From Pseudoips prasinana (taxonomy: Eukaryota; Arthropoda; Insecta; Lepidoptera; Nolidae), in contig OX621244.1 in assembly GCA_951640165.1 (NCBI GenBank), positions 12,108,001 through 12,172,000 of the forward strand: 64,000 bases of DNA, read 5' to 3'. Below, piece by piece: positions 21,124 through 32,037 of this stretch; within the stretch, counting starts at the first letter, position 1, and every line of letters begins with the position of its first letter. Position numbers and translations under genes: made by a program. The notes under the pieces were generated by a model. That model did no database searches, was not told the DNA's origin, and saw nothing but the letters and a program-made list of their open reading frames with translations.

Positions 21124-22050
21124 TACTTTGTCTTATTTCTAGTTATATTTATAGATATAACAAAATAAGAATACATACAATATTCATTAAACTATTCTTC
21201 CATAATTTACCATTCCAAACGGAACTTCCTTTTATTAAACCTTTGTGTGTAACCTCAAAAGAAACCCGCCAAGCAGTAACAATGAACAAATGTTTTTATT
21301 AACAAATAAGCGGCGGTAAAAACAAATGAAATCGTACCAGCAATTAATTGACACGCGTGTAGGCATACAATCGCATAATTAAGATCAGCGTGGGCGACGT
21401 GATTCGCCGTACGGACATGCCCATGTCCCGAACATCGGACAAATCGATGGAATTAATTTTTAATTCGGACATAGTGCAGAATAATCCCTCACTCTAAAGT
21501 AACTGGATTACTAGTACGACCAATTATAGTCTTCGAATTTGGTTAGCGTGAAACACGTGGCTTGGAAATTCTCTCCATGTAGGCGGGTTGAATTATGAAT
21601 GCAGATAACCGTGAGTGGGGTTGCATTAATTAAATAATTATGACATATTGTGCGACCGTTTCAATGGAAGGGCGCAGCTGATAAGAAATTGGTATGGAAA
21701 CACTCATTACTAATTCTGAACACCTGTTTTAGTGAATTATGATTTGATATCTATAGAACTTTGAATCATTAGCTGTTTGGTTTGGGTGTAGGTGTGGTTT
21801 CAATAGGCTTCACCCCAAGCTAATCAATATTTGGACAATGAACTGGGATTATATGAAGACAATTTAGACAACACACAATATGAATTACGTAGAATACTTG
21901 ACAGATTCATTCTACCCGGGGTGTTTGTCCTCAATGTATTTAAGTGATATCATAACAGCGCTGTATTAAGCTTTCTTGATATATCGTACGAAAAATTGCA
22001 GTGATATTTAAATTATATCACTGAAATAGTCAGGCCAACATAATAACATA
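21124..22050. other. Unique stretch with possible regulatory patches
   Basis: Non-repetitive and somewhat GC-richer at 21330-21680. It holds the perfect palindrome GGACATGCCCATGTCC (21413-21428) and many TAATTA cores. No coding region is supported. Confidence 0.4.
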
Positions 22051-22125
22051 AACTAGGCTCGCGGCCTGTCCATAGATGGGTAACCGCCAAAGTTGTCCAA
22101 TTTCTGAGCGTCTTCGTGCTTAGGT
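22050..22125 (+). mobile_element. 5S-derived SINE fragment
   Basis: Contains GGCCTGTCCATAGATGGGTA, ACCGCCAAAG and TTTCTGAGCGTCTTCGTGCT, matching the 5S-SINE interior; both ends are missing. Confidence 0.75.
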
Positions 22126-22575
22126 ACCTATAGGTAGGTTTTGGCATTTAAATCGTGGATATGATGTTCAAAGTAATTCCTTATTCTTATGTTCAAATAT
22201 TTTAATAAAAATCACGACATTTTCAAATTAGTCACTTAGTTATTTTATTAAATGAAATGTTAAACATGTTGGAGTCAAGGATATTAACATTTTAGTGGAT
22301 ATCGTGTTTCTCTCTCATTTAGATTTCTTATGATACTATTTTATTTCTTGGTTTCTTGTTATCTAAACGATGGTACAATTCACAGTAGCATTTTATAAAG
22401 GAATTATTTCTATTGGGTCAAGTTTATACTTAAGTTTTATTAATTCAGGTATTAATTTAAATTGAAGCATGATAACACTCTATTTAAACGTTGTAATAGT
22501 GATCCAGTAGTAAAATTTTTCTCAATGTGTCTTGAAGAGCAATTAGAGTTTTGTATCCGTTAAGATATTGTATAA
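22126..22575. other. Unique AT-rich DNA
   Basis: No feature supported. Confidence 0.5.
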
Positions 22576-22856
22576 TCTATAAATATAATAAAATCGTAGG
22601 AAAGTCAAAACTGTACATTTAATATATTTTAAAAAGGATACTTGGGGCGTGATCTACAATCGATATAGTAGGCAAAAATATAGTTTTTCGAATTTTTGTC
22701 TGTGTGTCTGTTTGTCTGTATGTATTTCCGGGCTAAATACAAAAAGTACTGCATGGATTTACTTAAATGATCGGGTCAACATATAGGCAACATATTACGC
22801 TATCACCTACGGGGGAGGAACAGTGATAATTTATAAAGTTTCACGCATGTAAAACA
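22576..22856 (+). mobile_element. Helitron-1, 3' end lost
   Basis: Begins TCTATAAATATAATAAAATC and follows the 19.2-kb copy to CACGCATGTAAAAC, but the hairpin and CTAGT are missing. A ~20-bp interior deletion is also visible. Confidence 0.8.
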
Positions 22857-22970
22857 GTTACTTTATAATTGCCATATTTTAATTCTTGTCTGATAAGGAT
22901 AATCCTGATTACTAACAGACAATTAAGAAAGCGTCATTATACAAAAGCCTACTCCACTACTATTCTAATA

Positions 22971-23230
22971 CGGTCACTGTGGCTTAGTTGGTAGTGCTCC
23001 TGCCTACGAAGCTGGTGGTCCTGGGTTCGAATCCCGGTAAGTGCAAATATATGTGTGATGAGCACGAATATTTGTTTCTGAGTCATGGATGTTTTCTATG
23101 TATATAAGTATTTATCTATCTATATAAGTATGTATATCTTCGCCTGGTACCCAATACCCATAGTACAAGCTTTGCTTAGTTTGGGGCTAGGATGATCTGT
23201 GTGACATTGTCCACAGATATTATTATTATA
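22971..23230 (+). mobile_element. SINE-B (tRNA-derived), complete
   Basis: Head with GTGGCTTAGTTGGTAGTGCT (A box) and GGGTTCGAATCCCGG (B box). The body is GATGAGCACGAATATTTGTT, and the tail has TAGTACAAGCTTTGCTTAGT and (ATT)n. Confidence 0.92.
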
Positions 23231-23370
23231 AAAAAAAAATATGTACTACTATCCAGTAGTAGTAGATATTAGGATAGTAATGGAGAAGGCTATTCTAATT
23301 ATTTGAAATTATGGTAGCAATGCGCTAGAGAAGGATAAAGTTCTTATGTAAAATAAAATAATAATATCTA

Positions 23371-23590
23371 TAATAATAATACCTAGGGACGTCACACAGA
23401 TCATCCTAGCCCCAAACTAAGCAAAGCTTGTACTATGGGAACCAGGCGACGATATACATACTTATATAAATAGATAAATACTTATAAACATAGAAAACTC
23501 ATCACACAAATATTTGCACTTACCGGGATTCGAACCCAGGACCACCAGCTTCGTAGGCAGGAGCACTACCAACTAGGCTACGGTGACCGT
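23371..23590 (-). mobile_element. SINE-B, inverted partner
   Basis: Reverse orientation of the copy at 22971. Similarity runs over nearly the full length, with a deletion in the TATATAAGTATTTATC/ATGGATG body region. The gap between the two is about 140 bp. Confidence 0.92.
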
Positions 23591-23604
23591 CAAAAAATGT
23601 TTTA

Positions 23605-23745
23605 GTATCATACTGAAGTCTGAAAGTTCGTGGTATTATACCCTGTGTTTGTGCACACACTTTGGCCCCATAATATGTCCCATTTCTCCATTGAGACTGG
23701 CCGCCGTGGCGGAAATTAAGCTACAAGGAGGAGGACACTATTATT
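23605..23745 (+). mobile_element. SINE-F 3' fragment
   Basis: GTATTATACCCTGTGTTTGT, TCTCCATTGAGACTGGCCGC and GGAGGACACTATT match the 38.2-kb copy. Confidence 0.8.
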
Positions 23746-23762
23746 TTGTAATCTTATTTATT

Positions 23763-23830
23763 AGGTGACTTGAATCCTCGCTTGCCTTTGTTGTCCGATG
23801 AAGCAGTAAAATCATAACTATAAAAGTCAA
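23763..23830 (+). mobile_element. Repeat H 3' fragment
   Basis: GGTGACTTGAATCC and TGTCCGATGAAGCAGTAAA align with the end of the 63.4-kb copy. Confidence 0.55.
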
Positions 23831-24320
23831 GTTTTCAAAAATAACCTTTGGATAAATAAAATTACAGGCGTCAGCCTGTAGAGAATTTTGTACGAAACTA
23901 AGTGAATAATGTAATGTGATTTTATTATACAAATCCATTGTGCTCACACCTTTTTGTTTTGTCCATTGTACACGTCTTACCTTTTTTAGGTGGTTCTTTA
24001 ATATTCCTATTTGCATTTTAATTGTACAACGTCTGTATCATAATCTATTACTCCAACCGTTCTTAGCATTTTCTCAAAGGAAATTAATAATGACTTTATT
24101 AAAGAGCTCGGTTTTAAGTCTTATCTTAGTGCGTAATAAATTGAGATTTAGTGTTGAGAATTCAAATACAGCATATAAAGGAGACTATTAATTAGTCTGG
24201 CGAATGTGATGCGTTTAAATTTTAATTTAACTGCGGTTGGGAGATAAGAAACATGTTTTATTAAAACTTCTGCTAATATTTTGAAACTAGTTTATGTTTT
24301 TTGTATAGGTAGGTATATTA
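23831..24320. other. Unique DNA, no gene seen
   Basis: Overlapping 91-codon frames on both strands (23741-24191) have no recognisable domain. Confidence 0.45.
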
Positions 24321-25125
24321 GACTGGTCTAGTGGTTAATGAACTTGACTGCTAAGCCAGAGGTCGCGGGTTCCATTGCCACCCGGGACAAATCTTTGTGT
24401 GATGAACACGATTAGGGTCATCAAAACGGAAAGGGATTGTCACCGTATCAACTCGACCTGTTCAGTATTATTTATATGAAACTCACTACAACGCACACTT
24501 ATCGGAATCGTAATGTAATCGCATCGCCTCGGGCAAGCTCACGAACCGCGGTGCAGCGCGCGGTCGACATTCGGCTTTCCGTACCCTCGCTTACGGCTCT
24601 CCGTACGCTAGCTTACGTATCTTCGTCCACTCTCCGCCCGCGCGGTCTGCGTTGCCGCACGTGCTACGATTCACGAGAGAGGCGACCGTGAAGTTAGCCT
24701 TTGCGAACGTTCGCGCATGTACACTCGTGAAAAAAAGTGTTATTCATTTTATTTTAAACCAAAATATATTGATTCTATGATTGAACTAACAACGTCTAGC
24801 CGTCAACCAGCGGTCGGCGAGCCGTAACCGCGGCGTCGCCTAGCTGTAGCCAAGTCGACGGGGCGGAGCTTCTGATCCGCTTACGTTACGTGGTTACGTA
24901 AAGTGGACGATTGTTTGACGCCGAAGAGAAAGGCGAGGCGGTGGCGATCCCTTTCCGTTTTGATATGTGTGCTACGACCCTTATTTGTAGTGTGTCTGGG
25001 TATTATTTATCTATAATATTTATGTATTTAGATATATCTAAGTAAAAAGTTGTATACATATATGAAATATATAAGAAATAAGGATCAGATAACAGTATGC
25101 AACTTGTCCCAAGATATTTATTATT
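24321..25125 (+). mobile_element. SINE-D interrupted by a MITE
   Basis: Head GACTGGTCTAGTGGTTAATG with CCAGAGGTCGCGGGTTCC, up to GATGAACACGATTA. The body resumes at 24981 with TTATTTGTAGTGTGTCTGGG and ends CCCAAGATATTTATTATT. Confidence 0.88.
24415..24980. mobile_element. GC-rich MITE, TTA target duplication
   Basis: A 566-bp insert flanked by TTA on both sides (24412-24414 and 24981-24983). Its ends are GGGTC / GACCC and a stronger subterminal inverted repeat TCAAAACGGAAAGGGAT (left, near 24421; complement near 24944-24963). A 3-bp TTA-type duplication fits the PIF/Harbinger superfamily. The interior is CpG-rich (CGCGCGGTCGACATTCGG and similar), very unlike its surroundings. An 84-codon frame inside is not supported as a gene. 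Confidence 0.85.
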
Positions 25126-25384
25126 AAACTATGTTTATTTTTCCAGATTTTTAAATTGAATTGTAAATTTATACAAAATTCAACGTTTTTATTTAAAAAT
25201 TCATAAAAATTGGACCCGCCAGGAAATGATAATTACCGAGATAAGCAAATATTCTATTGAAATCGATGTAAATGTATAGAAGATTTTTTTTGTAATGTTT
25301 GGTATTTTATTTTCTCTATATGATTTTTAAGACAACCACATAAGGGGAATGAATGTATGTTTTTGTTACACAACAATTGTTACT
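25126..25384. other. Unique AT-rich DNA
   Basis: No feature supported. Confidence 0.45.
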
Positions 25385-25450
25385 GGGCGGCTTGAATAAC
25401 TTTGACACCAGGATGAACTACGGCTGCCCTAACGATAAAGAAGATAAAAA
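25385..25450 (+). mobile_element. 5S-derived SINE tail fragment
   Basis: TACTGGGCGGCTTGAATAAC, TTTGACACCAGGATGAAC and AACGATAAAGAAG match the element's 3' tail. Confidence 0.75.
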
Positions 25451-25894
25451 GTAATATTTAATAATATTTCTAATAAAAGCACACCTAGTATACTCAAGTC
25501 ACAGACCACACGTTAAAAATAAAATGTATAGTATAAACAGAAAAACTTTAAAAGCCTCATTATAATGTAGCACGCGTTAATTATGTCACCGCTTTTGACG
25601 GATCACTTCCTTGGACACCTTTACAAGAATTAATTTAACTATGCAAAGGAACTTGAATCTTAATGCTCACTAACAAGGTTTATTATTGCCGATCTTAAAT
25701 ATACATAGAAACTGTTAGGTGCAGCACGAACCGTCTACGTTGTTTGAAGTAACGTGTGAGTTTGCGTAAAGCCTGCATAAATAAGTAGTAATTACAACAA
25801 TTATTGGAACAAGATTAAAACTTAATAAAGCTTATTTACCTATTTCACCTATGATTATCTGAGACTCTCACATCCTGTTATTCTCACCGTTTCT
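25451..25894. other. Unique AT-rich DNA
   Basis: No feature supported. Confidence 0.5.
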
Positions 25895-25970
25895 TAAGAG
25901 TATGGCGGAGTTGGACACTTAGGTTTGCGGCCAGACCGCCAAAGTGATTTATTTTCTAAGCGTCCCTGTA
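25895..25970 (+). mobile_element. 5S-derived SINE fragment, diverged
   Basis: GCGGCCAGACCGCCAAAGTG and TTTTCTAAGCGTCCCTGTA correspond to the middle of the family. Confidence 0.5.
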
Positions 25971-25984
25971 AATATCTCGTAGTT

Positions 25985-26175
25985 AAAACGGTGAAGGAAC
26001 CATCGCGAAGAAACCTCCATGCTTGCATCTGGATGGTATGTGAAGTTTGTCAACTTGCACTTGACCAGCGTGGTGGACTACAGCCTATGTCCCTATGGCC
26101 TCTCATTATGAAAGGAGGCCCTCGCCGTGTAGTGGAACTATATACAATATGCTGCATCATCATCATATTTTAATC
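25985..26175 (+). mobile_element. LINE 3' end fragment with (CAT)n tail
   Basis: GTGAAGGAACCATCGCGAAG, CCAGCGTGGTGGACTACAGC and CCTCTCATTATGAAAGGAGG resemble a widespread lepidopteran LINE 3' end; it closes CATCATCATCATATTT. An 82-codon frame here is not a host gene. Confidence 0.7.
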
Positions 26176-26735
26176 TCCGGAAGTCAATTTCAGTCTCATA
26201 GGTCCATACCTGTATTACCTCTCTGCCCAAAGCTCAGGGTCACATGTTCTTGTAAACCCAATTAAAATATTATAAATAGTTTGCGTTATCACTCTCCCTC
26301 ATACTATACCTTTTTACTCATTTAGACAAGCGTTTAATAATTCAAGTTAATAGCTATCGTATATGGTGGTAAATAGGGGCGGGAAGAAAACTCAACCTTT
26401 TGTGCCACTATGTGTATTTATCCGGGATTATATCCACCATTTTACCGTAAACGAAATTATTAATCAATAATTGAATAGTTTAATTTGTAAACATTGTCTT
26501 TGATTAAAATCATAATCATTATTATATGATACCTATCTAGAATTATTAATTTTGATGCCTATTAAGTTATGCGTGAAATATTAAGTAGAGTCCAATTAGT
26601 TGTATACTTATTACGCCACTAAAATCAATCCGTGCATTAATTAGATTTCTGACAGCAACAACTGTAATCTGATAATTTTATTTTAATGGATACAAATTGT
26701 TTATTATAATAACGAATATTTATTTACTACCATTT
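26176..26735. other. Unique AT-rich DNA
   Basis: No feature supported. Confidence 0.5.
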
Positions 26736-26739
26736 ATTA

Positions 26740-26972
26740 TAGGAATCACGGCGTAGAATATCGTCACCCCATCACATCCTGTGGGGGGCGTAGAAATCGT
26801 CCCGAGGGAATACCTACCAGGTAACGGGCAGCAGCGTTTTTCTGTGAAATATGACCATCAAACTGCGATAGCCAACCCGTCTCCCAAGCGTGGAAATTAT
26901 GGCATATCCCCTCATTCTTTAGGGAGGCTTTTGTCCAGCAGTGGACGTAATTTGGCTGACATGATGATTATA
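26740..26972 (+). mobile_element. RTE-like LINE 3' end, second subfamily
   Basis: GGGAATACCTACCAGGTAAC, CAACCCGTCTCCCAAGCGTG and GGAGGCTTTTGTCCAGCAGT, in one frame FREAFVQQWT then stop. It closes ACATGATGATTA. Confidence 0.75.
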
Positions 26973-27868
26973 GGAATCACAATCAAAACAAATAAGTCAC
27001 ATGATTATTCTGAGTAATAAAACACACTGATAATTGAAAAGAGAATAAAGTTGACAATTTCGGCTCATTTATTATCGGCACAGCGAAAACTGTGGAGTAA
27101 TGCCCGACGTTTATTAATTGCGTGACGCGACTGTGGTCGCATTTGTGGTGCGATTGTGGTCATATAATTTTTATGCGAAAAATATGTATGTGTTTACGCG
27201 TTACAAGGATGGCTTTCATAAATTGTGCTATAGTTTTATTAGTTATAGCCACATGAGATGGTACTAATTTGTTTTTATGTCTGTTGTAATAGCGCGTGGG
27301 TTTTGTTAGATAGTAGGCCGCGTGTGGTCTGAACTTGGTCCGGAACATAACGAGTCTATTATCTCTCTAGATTTTCTGTGTGATAAGAGAGAGGCGTGTT
27401 TAAAGAACACGGCTTAGCTGGCGTTTAGATTAAATTTTAATGTTTATTGCTGCAAGCTGCTTTTCTGTACAAATGTAAAAAAAAACATTTAGCACACTAA
27501 ACTCAAGCATTTTTAACCTATAAAAACGACTACTAGATATTATAAACACATTCGCTCAAACTATATGTTTAGATATTTAAAAAGAAATGAAAACTATTGC
27601 GTGCATTTTCATAGATAAACAAAAAATATCTGAGATACATATATCACACAGCGGCATCCAGCACAAACTAAACAAAATTTAATAAATAATAAAAATTATT
27701 GTTTTTTTTTTGTAAATATATATTACATACAGATAAAACGTCACATACCCGAACACTCAGGCCAAGTTATGTCAAAGGTTTATGTCTAAAATAAATCTTT
27801 TAATTAAACAATATAAATCCTTAGTTATGGCATTGAGTCATATGAATCACCGTTATCTGACATCATTT
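26973..27868. other. Unique stretch with a Runt-type site cluster
   Basis: No coding region supported. It holds four TGTGGT hexamers (27132, 27144, 27155, 27323). Confidence 0.4.
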
Positions 27869-27869
27869 C

Positions 27870-28092
27870 GGTCACCGTAGCCTAGTTGGTAGTGATCCTA
27901 CCTACGAAGCTGGTGGTTTGTGTGATGAGCACGAATATTTGTTTCTGAGTCATGGATGTTTTCTACGTATATAAGTATTTATCTATCTATATAAGTATGT
28001 ATATCGTCGCCTGGTGCCCATAGTACAAGCTTTGCTTAGTTTGGGGCTAGGATGATCTGTGTGACACTGTCCCTAGATATTATTATTATTAT
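27870..28092 (+). mobile_element. SINE-B with B-box deletion
   Basis: CACCGTAGCCTAGTTGGTAG runs to ACGAAGCTGGTGGT, then jumps to TTGTGTGATGAGCACG. About 27 bases including the B-box GGGTTCGAATCC are missing compared with the 22.97-kb copy, so this copy could not be transcribed from a standard type-2 promoter. Confidence 0.88.
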
Positions 28093-30120
28093 TTACGATT
28101 CGGTGCAAATATGCGTGCACAATCAGCCCATTTTTAAAAATAACGTTCATTGAAGTTATAATTAAATAACTATTAATAGACAATCAACACAAACGACTGG
28201 TTAGTAAATCAAATCTCTATTCTATTAAATTATTTTTAAATTGAATATAGAACAAACTATTCGTGAATAAAAAGCCAAATGATTTTGATGAATTGATTGG
28301 AAAATTATTAAAATTAGATACCGTTTTAATAAACATCGAACATTTTATGGAACACTAACAATTTCCGATAATCCGTTCATTCAATTTATTGAAAACCACA
28401 GATATTTAATTAAAACTAAAACAAAGGAAACTAAAACCAATTAAAAAAACTTGTGTGTACTTATGTACACGCGTTAGAAGTTATACTTCTTAATATACAA
28501 CTTGAACATAGTTATCAATTTTCATACCACCTAGAACTAACGTCATGCTGTTAAATTTTTTGGTGTCGGTGTGCGCGCGCATCGTAAAAATTCACTCTCA
28601 TCATTTTTCTCCATCGCGCCAAAAGAAGTATAACTTCAAAAATATTTTTTTAATTTTATGTTTTTATAAATATTATATATATATTTTGTTATTTATTTTT
28701 CCTCATATATTGTTAACTATCAGTTAAGGGAAGGAGCGAGAAAAAAACACAAGTATTATTAACTGGGACTGTTTCATTCGTATTAATATTGTAGACACAA
28801 AATCATTTTCACAGTGCATTAATGAGATCTAAAGAACTGAAATTAATCGGGTTATTTTTAAACAAAGAATGGCTTACATTGATTTGTGCCTTAATAGTAT
28901 AAAAAATAACAAATAGATTTATCAATCAAATAATATATACCTGCATTATTAACATTCTTACAATCGTCTTTAGTTATTTAGTCTGTGAATTCAACTATTC
29001 ACCTTGTGGAGTTTACGAAATCCTCTTAGTCCATTATGTAGTTAGACGGCTTTGATTTAAAATTCAATTAAGAAGCCGTTGATACGTGACTAAGATTTTT
29101 AACAAAACTTACTATGTACTTATAAAACTGACTGTTTGTTAATTCTAACTGCGGCTATTGGCGTGTGCCAACATAAAAACTGGGTTTATAGCATTCCTTG
29201 TTCTATAAGTAGTCACATTCTGTGGAATTACATAATGTTTAAATAACTAATATGCCGTAGAAGTATACCAGTAAAATCCCTCTACAACATCTTAAAAGAC
29301 TTACGATTATCAAGAACTTCCGTAAGTTCTATATTAGAACGAGTATCCAAAGCGGCATTATTAGGATCATACCAAATTTGGCTAGGAAAAGGGGGAAACC
29401 TGAGAGACAGAGAAGGTAAACGTTGATGCATCACAGGGGGGCCCTCAAACCTCCATTTGAGTAGCAAGTCTCAGACTCCGTCGAGTTTTCTCTCCTGTAT
29501 CACGCGATGGACCCGGTTTCCATACGGCTTAATAAAAAATGTCTCTAAAAACTCAACACACACTCAAATAGCTTAATCAAAGCAGCGCATATGTTTTGAG
29601 TAAGTTGAATACATGATATGAAGATAAAAAGTAATACATAGGATTAGAAGAATGATCAGCAAATTTACTCCCCTTTCAATGTAGCTTTTCGAAACGGTTT
29701 AGTTCGAACTACTGGCTAATTTACCTCATCAAAAATATAAATTTTTGTTGAATAGACAGTGGTCAGGGGATTGATAGGCTACACAAAACACAAATAGATA
29801 ACTTGAACATAAATAATAAGAGTCATGTCAGTCATTCTTATCTTTTTATATATTAACGCAAAAATATGTATTAAAATGTGTTATTTTCTCATGCAAACTG
29901 TCCTCACCTTCATTACGAAAGCATAAATCACTGCGTGCAAAAAATATAACAAAATACGATTCAAAGGCCTAAATGATTTACAGCACACAGATAGTATACA
30001 GCCTTAGCGATAGCGTATCGGTCTAAAAAGACTAAAACGTATCCCTTTGTTCTTTGTCGCCCCACTCATATGCAAATGCGGTTGTCCAACGACTGATTTA
30101 GAGCCGACATTACCGATTCA
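28093..30120. other. Long unique AT-rich stretch, no gene assigned
   Basis: A short inverted pair, AGAAGTTATACTTCT (about 28477) and AGAAGTATAACTTC (about 28625), brackets a GC-richer segment with GTGTGCGCGCGCATCG, so a miniature element is possible. A 61-codon minus-strand frame at 29282-29467 (QIWYDPNNAALDTRSNIELT) is unexplained, without splice or domain support. Confidence 0.4.
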
Positions 30121-30147
30121 CCAAAACGTTGAAAAGTGCATTTTTGG

Positions 30148-31170
30148 GGAACTAACAAATGATTTACGCTGTAGTGATAGTTGGACGGCTTTTATTAATG
30201 GCTCTCTTCTGGTTTTCAAACGGTGACGATGCTTGCATTGTGTATTACCTATATATGTAGGTACCGTTGCAATTTTTTTCACAGACAGGTTTATAAATGC
30301 ACCGATTCCTTATCACTGCAGCGTAAATCATTTAGTTCCCCTAAATTATTTACACTGAAGTGATAACTGGACTGTTTTTATTTAATGCCTCCCTTCTGGT
30401 TCTCTAACGCTTGCAATACCTGCAGTGTGTAGTAAAGTTCCTATATATGTAAGTACCGTTTTAATTTTTTTTACAGTTTAAAAATGCAGTGATTCCAGTT
30501 CAGCTTAAATCATTTAGTTTTTTTAAGACAACGCCTGCACTAGGTATTCTAATCCCTGTGTCGCGGGGTATTTTACAAACATATAATAAACGGATAAAAA
30601 TTACATCCAGAATCAGAACAATTATTTATTGGTCACACAAATAGTTGTTCGGCGCGGGACTCGAACCCGCGACACGAAGCAGCGAGGCGACTGTCTTAGC
30701 TGCTGCGCCACACGTGCAGTCTACAGTTAGTAGTTCCCCTAAATGATTTACGTTGAAATGATAACTGGACTGCTTTTATTAATGGTTCTCTTCGGTTTTT
30801 CAGACGCTGGCGATACTAGCATAAGTGTATAATAACGGATATGTGAGTACCGTAGCAATTATTTTCACAGAAACCTTAAAAAATGCATCTTTTGAGGACT
30901 TATAAATGATTTACGCTGGAGTAATAGTAGGATGGCTTTTGATAATGGCTCTTTTCTGCTTTTCAAACAGTAACGATACTTGGATTACGTATGATATTGT
31001 ATATTCTGGTACGAATGCTTTTTTATATATAAAAAGTTGTTACATTTTACAACTTTTGCGTAAGTATCGTTGTCTTTTTGAAAACTAACAAATGATTTAA
31101 GCGGAAGTGATAGTTGGACGGTATTTTCCATTGGCTGTCTTAACGGTTAATGAACGATGACGATGGTCAA
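30148..31170. repeat. Tandem array of diverged ~185-bp TIR-containing units
   Basis: Five units begin with AAATGATTTACGCTG-like blocks near 30157, 30343, 30739, 30905 and 31090, followed by GTGATAGTTGGACGGCTTTT and TTAATGGCTCTCTTCTGG in related form. The first unit closes with the inverted complement TATCACTGCAGCGTAAATCA (30311-30330), so the units look like a TIR element amplified head to tail. Spacing is about 165-190 bp after removing the SINE. Confidence 0.8.
30548..30722 (-). mobile_element. SINE-C inserted in the tandem array
   Basis: Complete minus-strand copy: TGGCGCAGCAGCTAAGACAG, GGGTTCGAGTCCCGCG, with 3' block GTAAAATACCCCGCGACACA. It separates units 2 and 3, so it is younger than the array. 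Confidence 0.9.
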
Positions 31171-31189
31171 ATAGTAATTATTGCGTATA

Positions 31190-31456
31190 TTCAGGTCCCG
31201 TTTGCCGGTTGCCGACGGCCGCTGGGGCAGAAAGATTGAGTGGCGAACACAAACCGGAAGACGCAGCGTGGGCACATGGGTCCTACAAGATGGACCGATG
31301 ATTTTGTAAGGGTCGCTGGAAGTCGCCTGATGCGGATAATGCAAGACCGGCAATTGTGGAGATCTTTGAGGGAGGCCTTTGTCCAGCGGTGGCCGTATTT
31401 TGGCTGATAATGTAATGATCAGGCTGATAGGATGATGATGATGATGATGATGATGA
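31190..31456 (+). mobile_element. RTE-clade LINE 3' end
   Basis: One of the longest copies: GGAAGACGCAGCGTGGGCAC, TGGACCGATGATTTTGTAAG, GACCGGCAATTGTGGAGATC and AGGCCTTTGTCCAGCGGTGG. In one frame it reads RWTDDFVRVAGSR... and QDRQLWRSLREAFVQRW, the RTE C-terminus. It ends in (ATG)8. Confidence 0.88.
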
Positions 31457-31496
31457 ATATAGAATACATTCTAGTAATAGGATTGTACTAATATTT

Positions 31497-31735
31497 TGAT
31501 CTTGGCAATCTGATCCCAAACTAAGCAGAGCTTGTACTATGGGAACCAGATAACTGATATACTATATGTACTACTTTTCTTTTGTAAATACATACTTATA
31601 TAGATAAATTACACCCAGACTCAGGAAAAACAGACATGTTCATGCACACAAATATTTGTCCTGGGAGGGAATCGAACCGACGACCTCCGGCGTGAAAAGC
31701 AAGCATTTGGCAACCACGCCAACAGGCCCGTCGAA
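31497..31735 (-). mobile_element. SINE-A (tRNA-derived), complete
   Basis: Minus strand: GGCCTGTTGGCGTGGTTGCC, then CGGAGGTCGTCGGTTCGATT, body GAGTCTGGGTGTAATTTATC and tail AGTACAAGCTCTGCTTAGTT. Confidence 0.9.
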
Positions 31736-32037
31736 ATTTACTTACCAATACCTAGTATAAATTTGAAAATGTGACTCGTATTGGTAACATACTATATATA
31801 TACTCATATATTCGTATTGATAACAGGTAAGTTATGCAAACGCTTCCTTTTCTTGAATTATACTTATATTTTTCCGGCGTTTTATATCAATGATGTGTCG
31901 TAATATTTAACGGTTACAGTGACTTATGGCATGTGATACGGCATGAGTTACGATTTATCACCAAATATTTTCTTTGGCCTTAAACTTGATATCAGCGAGT
32001 GTAAATATAATTTTAAATGGTTAACTTAACTCATAGC
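31736..32037. other. Unique AT-rich DNA
   Basis: No feature supported. Confidence 0.45.

Noticed and set aside
24437..24691. 84-codon arginine-rich frame
   Set aside because: It lies entirely inside the CpG-rich MITE and reflects its composition.
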